Assembly (NCBI RefSeq): GCF_051857545.1
Contig: NZ_JBPZHB010000011.1
Span: 124,001 to 188,000, forward strand
DNA: 64,000 nt
Direction: 5' to 3'
Source of the DNA: Larkinella sp051857545
GTDB taxonomy: Bacteria > Bacteroidota > Bacteroidia > Cytophagales > Spirosomataceae
A model generated the notes under the pieces. The model was not told the origin of the DNA. It was given only the letters and a program-made list of their open reading frames with translations, and did no database searches. Below are positions 1 to 7,012 of the stretch, piece after piece. Both the position numbers and the translations under genes were made by a program. Positions within the stretch are counted from its first letter, which is position 1; every line of letters begins with the position of its first letter.

Positions 1-304
1 CTTCCACTTTGTAAATCCCGTCTTCCAGGTTGTTGAGGTCAAACCGGATGATCGACGTCTCGTTGTCTTTGCCCAGTTTCAAAACCGTCAAGGTTTGCCC
101 GGCTTCATTGACCAACCGGATATCGACTTTACTGTCTTTCGGTTTGCTGACGTTCACACTCACCTTCATGCTGTTGATCACCGGATAAACCGCCGATTGA
201 AACGTGGATTTGGGTTCGGCATTTTCTTTGTTGTCAGCGGCAAACGAGGCTGAAGACGTACTCAGGGCCAAAGCAAGCAGAGCAGAAGCGAACAAGGTTT
301 TCAT
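1..304 (-). CDS. Secreted protein of unknown function, C-terminus cut by the window edge
   Basis: About 101 codons are visible, from an ATG at 304 leftward past the edge. The protein begins with a clear Sec signal peptide: Lys3, a hydrophobic run of Leu and Ala, and a probable cleavage after SFA near residue 22. The rest reads as beta-strands (KVSVNVSKPKDSKVDIRLVN, then a segment ending DGIYKVE). This resembles the small beta-sandwich tail modules and DUF3244-like proteins common in Bacteroidota, but the family is not certain. A -7-type promoter box lies about 85 bases upstream on the same strand (390-397). The function is unknown. The real stop lies outside the window, so a larger multidomain protein cannot be excluded. 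Confidence 0.7.
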   Translation of the reverse strand, partial: MKTLFASALLALALSTSSASFAADNKENAEPKSTFQSAVYPVINSMKVSVNVSKPKDSKVDIRLVNEAGQTLTVLKLGKDNETSIIRFDLNNLEDGIYKVE

Positions 305-389
305 TGTATTGGTTGTTTAAGGATGTTGTCAGCGTTTGTTGTTACTGCCGTTTTCCGGCGGCTACGACGTTGCCGCCGTTTTGATGGTT

Positions 390-397
390 CAAAGATA
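390..397 (-). promoter_or_regulatory. Bacteroidota -7 box for the gene starting at 304
   Basis: On the minus strand the bases read TATCTTTG, a full match to the Bacteroidota sigma-A -7 consensus TAnnTTTG. No convincing -33 TTG was seen at the usual distance. It would start transcription near 384 and leave an 80-base leader. Confidence 0.4.
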
Positions 398-560
398 GCA
401 ACTTCATAAGGTACCTTGCTATACATAGTACTTTGGCGGTCTAAATACCGGGATGAATGGTTGGTGGCCTGGATAAACAAAAGGAATCGCCCGCACCAAC
501 AACCGGCGGATTGTCAGAACGGGCGATGAGACCAGAAGAAACTCTTAAAAATACGGGTTC

Positions 561-1013
561 TTACTTGACCCGAACCGGCAGGTCTTCCAGTTGGGCGTAA
601 CTAAGCTTCCAGGTGTTGTCGGCTCCTTTTTTCCAGAGCAGCATATAGTTCCCTTCACCGGTTCCGTGCGGTTCATCCGGGTTGGCGGGCAACACGTCTA
701 CGGAGAACGTTCCGGCTTCGTAGGCGGTTTGCTGATCGGTTGATGAACTGACCGCAAATGTTTTCAGATCGTCCAGCGTCGGCAAGGTGGCCCGAACCCA
801 TTTCGTGGCGACTTCGGACTTACCCTGCCAGTGGCTGTTACCCTGGACAAACTGAACATCGTCGGCCAGAAAACCGACAACTTTATCGGCTTCTTTCGTA
901 TTCCAGGCGGTGATAAACTGCTTATTCAGTTCCTGCACATTGACAGGTTCATTGGCTGGCGAGCAGGCCGTAGTCAGCGTTGCCAGCATCAATATTGCGA
1001 TGAATGCTTTCAT
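561..1013 (-). CDS. SnoaL/DUF4440-like (NTF2 fold) lipoprotein
   Basis: 150 residues. The N-terminus is a lipoprotein signal with lipobox LTTAC (Cys17), so the mature protein should be membrane-anchored and periplasmic. The remainder has the pattern of NTF2-like DUF4440/SnoaL proteins: an N-terminal helix (NKQFITAWNTKEADKVVGFL), a strand with ADDVQFVQG, and C-terminal strands with GNYMLLWKK and WKLSYAQLED. Such domains form cone-shaped ligand-binding or enzyme folds, often as dimers. No substrate can be assigned. The gene sits 44 bases after the stop-distal neighbour at 1058-1588 on the same strand, so the two may be co-transcribed. The length is normal for a single-domain member. Confidence 0.75.
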   Translation of the reverse strand: MKAFIAILMLATLTTACSPANEPVNVQELNKQFITAWNTKEADKVVGFLADDVQFVQGNSHWQGKSEVATKWVRATLPTLDDLKTFAVSSSTDQQTAYEAGTFSVDVLPANPDEPHGTGEGNYMLLWKKGADNTWKLSYAQLEDLPVRVK

Positions 1014-1057
1014 AGTGTTTGCGATTTTAGGGTGTAATGAACCAATACGAAATGAGG

Positions 1058-1588
1058 TTACCAGCTTTTCTGACGGTATTCCGTCGCTCCATACGGCGCT
1101 GCCTGATCCCCGTAATACGGATTGGGCAGATAGCCCTGATTCAGGATATACAAGGCCGGATTGCTCTCGGTTTCGGGCGTTGGCACCGGTTGAAGGGCAT
1201 TGAAGGCCGGTTTTGGCGTCGACACCGCGGGTCTGGCGGCCACGGCGGTACGTTTCGTAATGGAAGGAGCGGCTCCCTTACTGGTGGCCAGCGGCTGCTG
1301 TTCTGCCGCCCGGCGACCGGCTTCCTGCCAGGCCGCTTTCTTGCGTTTGTTGTCGATGTGTTTCCCAACGGCATACCCGGCGGCACCGCCGACTACCCCA
1401 CCGACTACCCCACCCACCACACGATTCCGTTTATGGATGATGGCACCGGCGGCCGCTCCGGTTCCGGCCCCAATGGCGGTTCCTTTGGCCTGAGGGCTCC
1501 AGCTTTTCAGAATTTGAGCCTCCATCGAATGACCCGCCAGCAATGCAACCAGCAGGATCAGGATAAAACTATTATGATTCGTTTTCAT
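1058..1588 (-). CDS. Glycine-zipper (YMGG-like) envelope protein
   Basis: 176 residues with a signal peptide ending near MEAQ (residue 25). Residues of about 35-75 form a glycine zipper: GTAIGAGTGAAAGAIIHK, then repeated VGG triplets and GGAAGYAVGK. This is the two-helix membrane-inserting hairpin of YMGG-like and Rick_17kDa_Anti-type outer-membrane proteins. A Lys/Arg/Gln-rich stretch follows (NKRKKAAWQEAGRRAAEQQ), then a Pro/Ala-rich tail with no recognisable fold. The likely role is an envelope-associated, stress-type protein. This comes from the motif only. It lies head-to-head with the VOC gene at 1776 and upstream of the NTF2-like lipoprotein. Confidence 0.7.
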   Translation of the reverse strand: MKTNHNSFILILLVALLAGHSMEAQILKSWSPQAKGTAIGAGTGAAAGAIIHKRNRVVGGVVGGVVGGAAGYAVGKHIDNKRKKAAWQEAGRRAAEQQPLATSKGAAPSITKRTAVAARPAVSTPKPAFNALQPVPTPETESNPALYILNQGYLPNPYYGDQAAPYGATEYRQKSW

Positions 1589-1739
1589 AGCGTTTCATGT
1601 TAAGTTGAATGCCCTATAGACACGTACATGTGCCAATAGTTTAAAAAACGGTAACATTAAAGAAATGTTTGATGCGCAGAAAGTCGCATTCGACCCGGTC
1701 AATGTCGCATTCACACACCCGAAAAACCGGGTTCGGCCG

Positions 1740-1747
1740 TACTTTTG
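1740..1747 (+). promoter_or_regulatory. Bacteroidota -7 box for the VOC gene
   Basis: TACTTTTG matches TAnnTTTG exactly and lies 28 bases upstream of the ATG at 1776. This supports that start over the in-frame ATG at 1665, which is upstream of the promoter. No clear -33 element was seen. Confidence 0.45.
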
Positions 1748-1775
1748 TCAGGTAAACTTTAAACCACAAATACAC

Positions 1776-2207
1776 ATGGCCACTCAAATTTTTGTAAACC
1801 TGCCCGTTAAAGACCTGAACAGATCCGTCGCGTTTTTTAACCAATTGGGCTACCGCTTTAATCCCCAGTTTACGGACGAAAAAGCCACCTGTATGATCAT
1901 CAGCGAGGATATTTTTGTCATGTTGCTGGTAGAACCGTTCTTCCAGTCATTCACCAAAAAAGCGATTGCCGATTCGACCAAAACCACCGAATCGATCATC
2001 TGCCTTTCTGCCGAAAGCCGGGAGGCTGTCGATGAACTGGTCAGCAAAGCGGTAGCGGCTGGTGGAAAAACGCCGAATGAAAAACAGGATCAGGGCTTTA
2101 TGTACGGACACGGTTTTGAGGACCTGGACGGGCACCTGTGGGAAGTAATGTGGATGGACCCCAGCGCCGTCGAACAGGAACAACCAGCGGCCGAAGCCAG
2201 TAAGTAA
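1776..2207 (+). CDS. VOC-family (glyoxalase/bleomycin-resistance fold) protein
   Basis: 143 residues. The start at 1776 (MATQIFVNLPVKDL) was chosen because it begins directly with the first VOC strand and follows a good -7 box. The N-terminal half has the betaalphabeta pattern FVNLPVKDLNRSVAFFNQLG with a FNPQFTDE strand. The C-terminal half ends GHGFEDLDGHLWEVMWMDPS, the usual VOC closing motif in which the Glu of LWEVMW is a metal or substrate ligand. These proteins bind small molecules or act as metal-dependent isomerases or dioxygenases. The close Bacteroidota relatives are annotated only as lactoylglutathione-lyase-like, so no substrate is assigned. It converges on the transporter at 2295 across a shared terminator. 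Confidence 0.85.
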   Translation: MATQIFVNLPVKDLNRSVAFFNQLGYRFNPQFTDEKATCMIISEDIFVMLLVEPFFQSFTKKAIADSTKTTESIICLSAESREAVDELVSKAVAAGGKTPNEKQDQGFMYGHGFEDLDGHLWEVMWMDPSAVEQEQPAAEASK

Positions 2208-2230
2208 ACACCGCAAAGACTTCGATTGGT

Positions 2231-2279
2231 AACGCATAAAAAAACCGTAGCGAGGCTCGCTACGGTTTTTTTATGCGTT
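2231..2279. terminator. Bidirectional terminator, 24-bp perfect inverted repeat
   Basis: Bases 2231-2254 and 2256-2279 are perfect reverse complements around a single G. The stem has a GC-rich top (CCGTAGCGAG) and seven A/T pairs below, giving a run of U on both strands. It lies between the converging genes ending at 2207 and 2295 and should serve both. Confidence 0.9.
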
Positions 2280-2294
2280 TGATACAACCACCTT

Positions 2295-3530
2295 TTACAA
2301 AGCCACTTCCGAAAGTGATTCTTCAAAACCGGCTTTCTTCGCCCGGTAATGAATCACCCTTTGTCCCGTCACAAAAATAGCCAGACCACTCACCACGCAG
2401 ATCAGCATCGTACCCACCATCGGGATGGCGGTGTGGTTGTGAAAAACACTGACGGCTGCGGAGACCAACGCGCCAAAGCCCATCCGGAAGCTGCCCATCA
2501 GCGCGGCCGCGCTGCCTGCGTGGCGGGAGAAGGGAGAAAGTGAAAGTGCCGAGGCATTCGGGCCGGTCAGTCCCTGACCCGCGAGAAACAAGAACAGCAT
2601 AGCGATCAAACCGTAGGGGCCAAACCAGCCCGCCCAGGTTCCCCAAACCATCAGCAAGCCAACTATGGATTGGTAGGTCAACGTGGCATAAATGATCTGC
2701 TCGCTCCGAAACCGCTTCAACAGAAGGTGATTCAATTGCGTTGGCGCAATCATGCTGATGGCTAAAAAGGCAAACATCCACCCGTATTGCTGTTCACTGA
2801 TCCGGTAGATGTTCATAAAGACATCGGGTGAGCCGGAAATATAGGCGAAAGGAGCCGATGTGGCAATCCCGCCCACCAGCGTGTAAGTCAAAAACTGTGG
2901 ATGTTTTGCCACTGTCAGAAAGCTGCTCAAAACCGCTTTGGGCCGGAGCGACAACGAGGGATCGGCTTGTTTCCCATCGGGCAAAACGAAATAAATAGCC
3001 ACCAGAATGAGCGCGGTTATTCCCGCCAGAATCAGGAATATGGAGTGCCAGCCCAGCGCCACCGTGGCATAACCACCCACCGTGGGTGCAATCATCGGCG
3101 AAATGGCCAGCACCAGCGTCAGCAGCGAAAAAACCTGGGCAATCTGCGATACCGGAAACAAATCACGCACCAGTGCCTGAGCCGCCACCAACCCAACACA
3201 GCCCCCGACAGCCTGCAAAAGCCGCATTAAAATCAGGGTTTCGATCGACGTTGTTTGCGCACAGCCAATCGAAGCCAGTAGATACAGCACCAGCCCCGCA
3301 TACAACGGGCGTTTCCGGCCATAGCGATCCAACAGAGGTCCATACAGGAGTTGCCCCACCGAAATACCGATCAGATAAGCGGTCAGTGAAAGCTGCACCT
3401 GTTCAATGGTGGTGTTGAGGCTTTTCGCAATGGCCGGAAAACCCGGCAGATACATGTCGATGGAAAATGGACTGATCGTAGTGAGCGTTCCTAAAATCAG
3501 GATCACAATAAAATGCTGTCGGCGCGTCAT
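2295..3530 (-). CDS. Bcr/CflA-type MFS multidrug exporter
   Basis: 411 residues with about 12 hydrophobic segments, the usual size for drug:H+ antiporter-1 family members. The start of the second segment carries SIDMYLPGFP (residues 23-32), the signature of the Bcr/CflA branch. The loop between helices 2 and 3 has the MFS motif A, GPLLDRYGRKRPL (64-76), and RLLQAVGGCVG follows. Members export small amphipathic drugs such as bicyclomycin or chloramphenicol, or sulfonamides, across the inner membrane using the proton gradient. The actual substrate cannot be read from sequence. The gene is apparently monocistronic with a -7 box just upstream (3552-3559) and a shared bidirectional terminator downstream. 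Confidence 0.88.
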   Translation of the reverse strand: MTRRQHFIVILILGTLTTISPFSIDMYLPGFPAIAKSLNTTIEQVQLSLTAYLIGISVGQLLYGPLLDRYGRKRPLYAGLVLYLLASIGCAQTTSIETLILMRLLQAVGGCVGLVAAQALVRDLFPVSQIAQVFSLLTLVLAISPMIAPTVGGYATVALGWHSIFLILAGITALILVAIYFVLPDGKQADPSLSLRPKAVLSSFLTVAKHPQFLTYTLVGGIATSAPFAYISGSPDVFMNIYRISEQQYGWMFAFLAISMIAPTQLNHLLLKRFRSEQIIYATLTYQSIVGLLMVWGTWAGWFGPYGLIAMLFLFLAGQGLTGPNASALSLSPFSRHAGSAAALMGSFRMGFGALVSAAVSVFHNHTAIPMVGTMLICVVSGLAIFVTGQRVIHYRAKKAGFEESLSEVAL

Positions 3531-3551
3531 GAACTGCGGAAGAGATTCTTA

Positions 3552-3559
3552 CAAAAGTA
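3552..3559 (-). promoter_or_regulatory. Bacteroidota -7 box for the MFS exporter gene
   Basis: The minus strand reads TACTTTTG, a full TAnnTTTG match, 22 bases before the exporter start at 3530. It gives a very short leader. No -33 TTG was recognised. Confidence 0.45.
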
Positions 3560-3647
3560 CGCTCAACGACCAGTGATTGTTCCCGATATTGCATTTTTTT
3601 TAGAAAATCGCCCAAAAACGTTCCTTATTCAGGATCATTCGGGTAAA

Positions 3648-4652
3648 TCAGAACTTAAACCCGAGGCTGGCACTGACCATCCGAAGCTTGGCATTCTCGG
3701 CTTTATACACGTCTTTGATGCCATGATGGTAGGACACATCGAGGGTAACCGGCCCCAGATCGAAGCCGACACCACCCAGTAGATTGACAACGGTTTTGTT
3801 GTAATCGTCGTCGGTCAGGTTGAAATCATTTTTATCGGCATTCAGTAAATAAGACAATTCGGCCCCCGCCTGAATCCGGATTCCCGTCCGCTTGGTCTGG
3901 GTCATGGCCGGCCGAAACCCGATCTGGAGCGGAATCTGAACGTAGTGGGTATTGATGGTACTGTTGATGTCGTTCAGCGAAGTCCCTTTATCGTTCTTGC
4001 TGTAGAGTTTCGACGAAACGCCCACGTATTCAACCCCCAATTGCCCAAACAGCCGTCCTCCTCCGCGAACATAAACGCCGAGCTGGTAGCCCACCCGGGC
4101 TTTGGATTCCAGGCTATCCTGATCTGTCGAATACTTCGAGAAGTTGGGTCCGGCGTAAACCCCAATCGAAACGTTGTCGCGTTTGAGCATTTTTTCCGGT
4201 TTTGACAGGTGGTTTGGCGAAGCGGCAGTTGTAGCTCCTTTCAATTGCCCAAGATCCGTTTGAATGCTGTCGATTTTGGTATTCTGAGCCTCGATCATCC
4301 TGCGCAATGCCCGAATTTCATCCGGGTTCGATGCCACGTTCGCTGTCGGAAAAACCGCAGAACCTGTTGTTACCTGGCCGTTGCGGGGCAGGCTGACCGA
4401 CGATTGGGATTCATAGACGGGCGGTTCAACAGAGAGTGATGCCGTCGATCCGGAAACGGGTGCCGGGATCGAATATGCATTGTTCAGGCGTTTTTCCGTT
4501 ACCCGTTTTTCGTAAATGATGGATTCGGTACGTTCGATCACCGGCGATTCGGATCGCACATCGTTTTTTTCGGATGAAACAGTCGGCTGTTGCGCCCATG
4601 AAGGAGCTTGAGTGACAAATGCAAGAGTGGCTACAAAGAGAATCCGATTCAT
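3648..4652 (-). CDS. PorT-like outer-membrane beta-barrel protein
   Basis: 334 residues with signal peptide (cleavage near WAQQ, residue 21). Residues of about 25-110 are Ser/Val/Glu-rich and low in structure. A short coiled-coil follows (ALRRMIEAQNTKIDSIQTDL), and from about 160 alternating amphipathic strands run to a C-terminal SASLGFKF, a terminal Phe typical of outer-membrane barrels. Strand text such as VSIGVYAGPNFSKY and GRLFGQLGVEYVG matches the eight-stranded PorT/OmpW-like barrels of Bacteroidota. It probably resides in the outer membrane with a periplasmic coiled-coil neck that could oligomerise or touch peptidoglycan. The function is unknown. An inverted repeat (4665-4673 with 4713-4721) lies just upstream of the start. 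Confidence 0.75.
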   Translation of the reverse strand: MNRILFVATLAFVTQAPSWAQQPTVSSEKNDVRSESPVIERTESIIYEKRVTEKRLNNAYSIPAPVSGSTASLSVEPPVYESQSSVSLPRNGQVTTGSAVFPTANVASNPDEIRALRRMIEAQNTKIDSIQTDLGQLKGATTAASPNHLSKPEKMLKRDNVSIGVYAGPNFSKYSTDQDSLESKARVGYQLGVYVRGGGRLFGQLGVEYVGVSSKLYSKNDKGTSLNDINSTINTHYVQIPLQIGFRPAMTQTKRTGIRIQAGAELSYLLNADKNDFNLTDDDYNKTVVNLLGGVGFDLGPVTLDVSYHHGIKDVYKAENAKLRMVSASLGFKF

Positions 4653-4904
4653 CGGTTTTGGTCGTGAAAGTGAGAAATCATTTTCCTATTGGAAGGATTT
4701 CGGATCAAAAAGTCACTTTCAGGAACAAAGGACGGTTTTTGGAGACAATATTGTTTAATAAATTCTTGAAATAGTCAAATTTAATAAGCGAAAATTCGTA
4801 CTAAAAAACAGTCCTATTTGCCGATCTTCCCGCATCGGAACCACTCACAAGCGGTGTCGTCCCTGCATCTAAATGAACGAATGCGCTCACGCCAATGGAA
4901 AGAT

Positions 4905-5585
4905 TTATTGGTTAGTCAGGACGTTCATACTCTGGAAAATTCGCTCGGCCACTTTCTGATTTCCCTTTTCATTGAGGTGTAAAGGGTCGAACCGCAATGA
5001 TCTCGGCACCACATCATCCGTATGATCGACAATATCCAGGTAGCTCGACCGGTCATATTGTGACAGTAAATACGCGTGAATATTAATGTAATGATCGCCA
5101 TAAATCGTATACAACTCGCCGTTCAGTTTCATGATGGCGTCGTGGCCAGCTCCAAAAACATCTTCGTTCTGGCCGAAGCTACCGTTTACAATGCTCAACA
5201 CCAGATACCGGTCGTGCCCTAACGCTTTCACCATCGACGCGATGTCGGCTTTGATTTGTTCAGGTTCGAGGTAATTATTGCGACCCGCCCAAATGATTGT
5301 ATTATACGAATGTTTGTCCGTCGCAGCCAGCATTCGCTTGGCAATCTGGTAGCTTTTTTCTCCGGAGATTCCCTCGTTCACAAACGTGTACTGCGGGGCC
5401 AGTTTTTGCAGTTCGATCAGGTATGAGCTGCCGTTGCTGCCCTCCGTCATGCTATCGCCCCAGCCCACAATGACATTCGAGCCTTTGTCTTTGGGAGATA
5501 ATCCATCAAAAAGGGTACAACCTAAAACCGTGTAAACGACTAAAAAAAAGCTCAGCCGGGAAAAAATACGAAACAGAATGGCCAT
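4905..5585 (-). CDS. SGNH/GDSL-type hydrolase lipoprotein
   Basis: 226 residues. Lipobox TVLGC (Cys23) predicts a lipid-anchored periplasmic enzyme. Block I is GWGDSMTEG with the nucleophile Ser45. GINEGISGEKSY-type text (here NEGISGEKSY) provides the block II glycine. WAGRNNYLEPE stands where block III has GxND, and the C-terminal DPLHLNEKGN supplies the Asp and His of the triad. SGNH enzymes hydrolyse esters, often acetyl groups on glycans or lipids. The substrate is not evident. Nothing adjacent is clearly co-transcribed: the regulator upstream at 5748 is on the same strand but 162 bases away. Confidence 0.8.
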   Translation of the reverse strand: MAILFRIFSRLSFFLVVYTVLGCTLFDGLSPKDKGSNVIVGWGDSMTEGSNGSSYLIELQKLAPQYTFVNEGISGEKSYQIAKRMLAATDKHSYNTIIWAGRNNYLEPEQIKADIASMVKALGHDRYLVLSIVNGSFGQNEDVFGAGHDAIMKLNGELYTIYGDHYINIHAYLLSQYDRSSYLDIVDHTDDVVPRSLRFDPLHLNEKGNQKVAERIFQSMNVLTNQ

Positions 5586-5747
5586 AGAATGCGGAAACCA
5601 ATGCTGGGAAAAATACGAGATTCAGGAGCCGCCCCCTGTCGAACCCAACCGACTTCATCGGCTGCGACACGGTGTTTTCGGTCGAATAGTAAACGGCTGA
5701 TTCAATCCCGAAATTGTATTGTTCTTCCAATTGACAAAACAAAGCGG

Positions 5748-6188
5748 TTACAACGTGCTGTTGGGATGCAGACAGTTCTGCCAGTAGGCAACGAGAAGTT
5801 TCATTTGCTGTTGAAAACCGGCGTAATCCGTTGCTTTCTGGAAAAAGCCCTGAACTTCCTGTTCATACGCTTCGCGGATGATGTCGGGATTGGCTGCGGT
5901 CGTTAGGTACACAAATGGAATGGATTTCTGGCGCAGAGTCTCGTTCTGAATGATCCGTCGGCGCAGTTCCAGCCCGTTCATGATGGGCATATTGATGTCA
6001 CACAAAATCAGGAAAGGCTGTTCGTCGGTCGCTTCCAGATACTGCAAAGCCAGTTGGCCATTGGAGAAAAAACGGATTTCGTTGGGAATGTCCAGTCGCT
6101 TTATAATTTGCGCCAGCAGAAATTGGTCGTCGTCATCATCTTCGATTGAAATAATGGGGCCTTTCAATGACAGGTTACGTTGAGCCAT
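5748..6188 (-). CDS. Single-domain response regulator (receiver only)
   Basis: 146 residues forming one CheY-like receiver. The acidic cluster IEDDDDDQ lies at residues 15-22. The phospho-acceptor Asp64 is in LCDINMPIMNG, the Thr is in FVYLTTAAN and the Lys is in GFFQKATDY. There is no output domain, so it works by protein-protein contact or as a phosphorelay step. This subfamily (Rcp1-like) is often paired with a hybrid kinase or phytochrome-type kinase, but no kinase is adjacent. It is followed on the same strand by unrelated genes. A -7 box lies 28 bases upstream. Confidence 0.9.
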   Translation of the reverse strand: MAQRNLSLKGPIISIEDDDDDQFLLAQIIKRLDIPNEIRFFSNGQLALQYLEATDEQPFLILCDINMPIMNGLELRRRIIQNETLRQKSIPFVYLTTAANPDIIREAYEQEVQGFFQKATDYAGFQQQMKLLVAYWQNCLHPNSTL

Positions 6189-6215
6189 ACGGGGTCAGTT
6201 GCATACGGTTGTTTA

Positions 6216-6223
6216 CAAATATA
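6216..6223 (-). promoter_or_regulatory. Bacteroidota -7 box for the receiver-only gene
   Basis: The minus strand reads TATATTTG, a full TAnnTTTG match, 28 bases before the start at 6188. The -33 element is not evident. Confidence 0.45.
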
Positions 6224-6344
6224 CATCAACATTTGTACGATTTTTGTAAACAGGAACGACCAACTGCCGGAAGCACCGTTCTCAGACTTCCGGATACGAC
6301 GGGTATTTTTCCAAAACCGGTATTGAAACGCCCGGGAGCCATTG

Positions 6345-6974
6345 CTAGATCAAACGGTATAATTCGGCCAAATCCTTGAGCATGATGACGTTATCGACCC
6401 GAAGTTTGTCATAAATCCGGGCTTTATGGGTTCCAACCGTGGAGGTGTGAATATTTAAATAATCGGCGATGGTGCTCACCGATGTCCCTTTGAACAGATG
6501 TTGGGCAATTTCAAACTCCCGGTTCGACAGCAGTTGAAAGGGGTCCAGTTCATCCGCCTGATGCCGGTCTTCCAGCGTCTGGTCCAGCAACGACGGATCC
6601 ATGTATTTTCGGCCCGTCAGAATACTCCGCACTGCCGTCAGAATTTCCGGATCGCCGGCTTCTTTGCTTAAGTAGCCACTTACCCCCATTTGCAGATACC
6701 GCTTCAGGAACGCATACTTGGTGACGGTCGTGAAAAGGAGGATAGGCAGCTCAGGCACCATCTTGCGGAGATTTTCCAGAAAACTAAACGTATCAGTATT
6801 CGGCAGGTTCAGTTCCATGATCACCAGATCATAGTCGGTGTCCATGATTTTCCGGAAAGCCACCCCGCCGTTCTGGGCTTCGTCGATCTGGATTGTGCCG
6901 TAGTAGTCTTTCAACAGCAGACGGATGCCCGAGCGCACAATAGAATGACCATCGACAACTACTAATTTATGCAT
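6345..6974 (-). CDS. NarL/FixJ-type regulator with Glu at the phospho-acceptor position
   Basis: 209 residues from the ATG at 6974, where the receiver begins directly (MHKLVVVDGHSIV); a longer in-frame extension to 7016 would add an unrelated tail. The receiver spans 1-120. Where active receivers have Asp, this one reads LVIMELNLP, so residue 54 is Glu. The usual acidic pair is reduced to Asp8-Gly9. The Lys of GYLSKEA is kept. Residues of about 145-205 are a LuxR-type helix-turn-helix (LSNREFEIAQHLFKGTSVST, then a recognition helix with STVGTHKARIYDKL). Glu can mimic phosphorylation, so the protein may act without a kinase. It lies directly downstream of the CapD-type gene at 7013, 38 bases apart, so it could share its transcript. 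Confidence 0.88.
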   Translation of the reverse strand: MHKLVVVDGHSIVRSGIRLLLKDYYGTIQIDEAQNGGVAFRKIMDTDYDLVIMELNLPNTDTFSFLENLRKMVPELPILLFTTVTKYAFLKRYLQMGVSGYLSKEAGDPEILTAVRSILTGRKYMDPSLLDQTLEDRHQADELDPFQLLSNREFEIAQHLFKGTSVSTIADYLNIHTSTVGTHKARIYDKLRVDNVIMLKDLAELYRLI

Positions 6975-7012
6975 GATTCGGTTGGTGTTTATTCCCCGCC
7001 CAAAGGCCAGTC

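Noticed and set aside
4665..4721. Inverted repeat TGAAAGTGA / TCACTTTCA upstream of the PorT-like gene
   Set aside because: The arms are 39 bases apart and nine long. It may be chance, so it is noted in the gene entry only.
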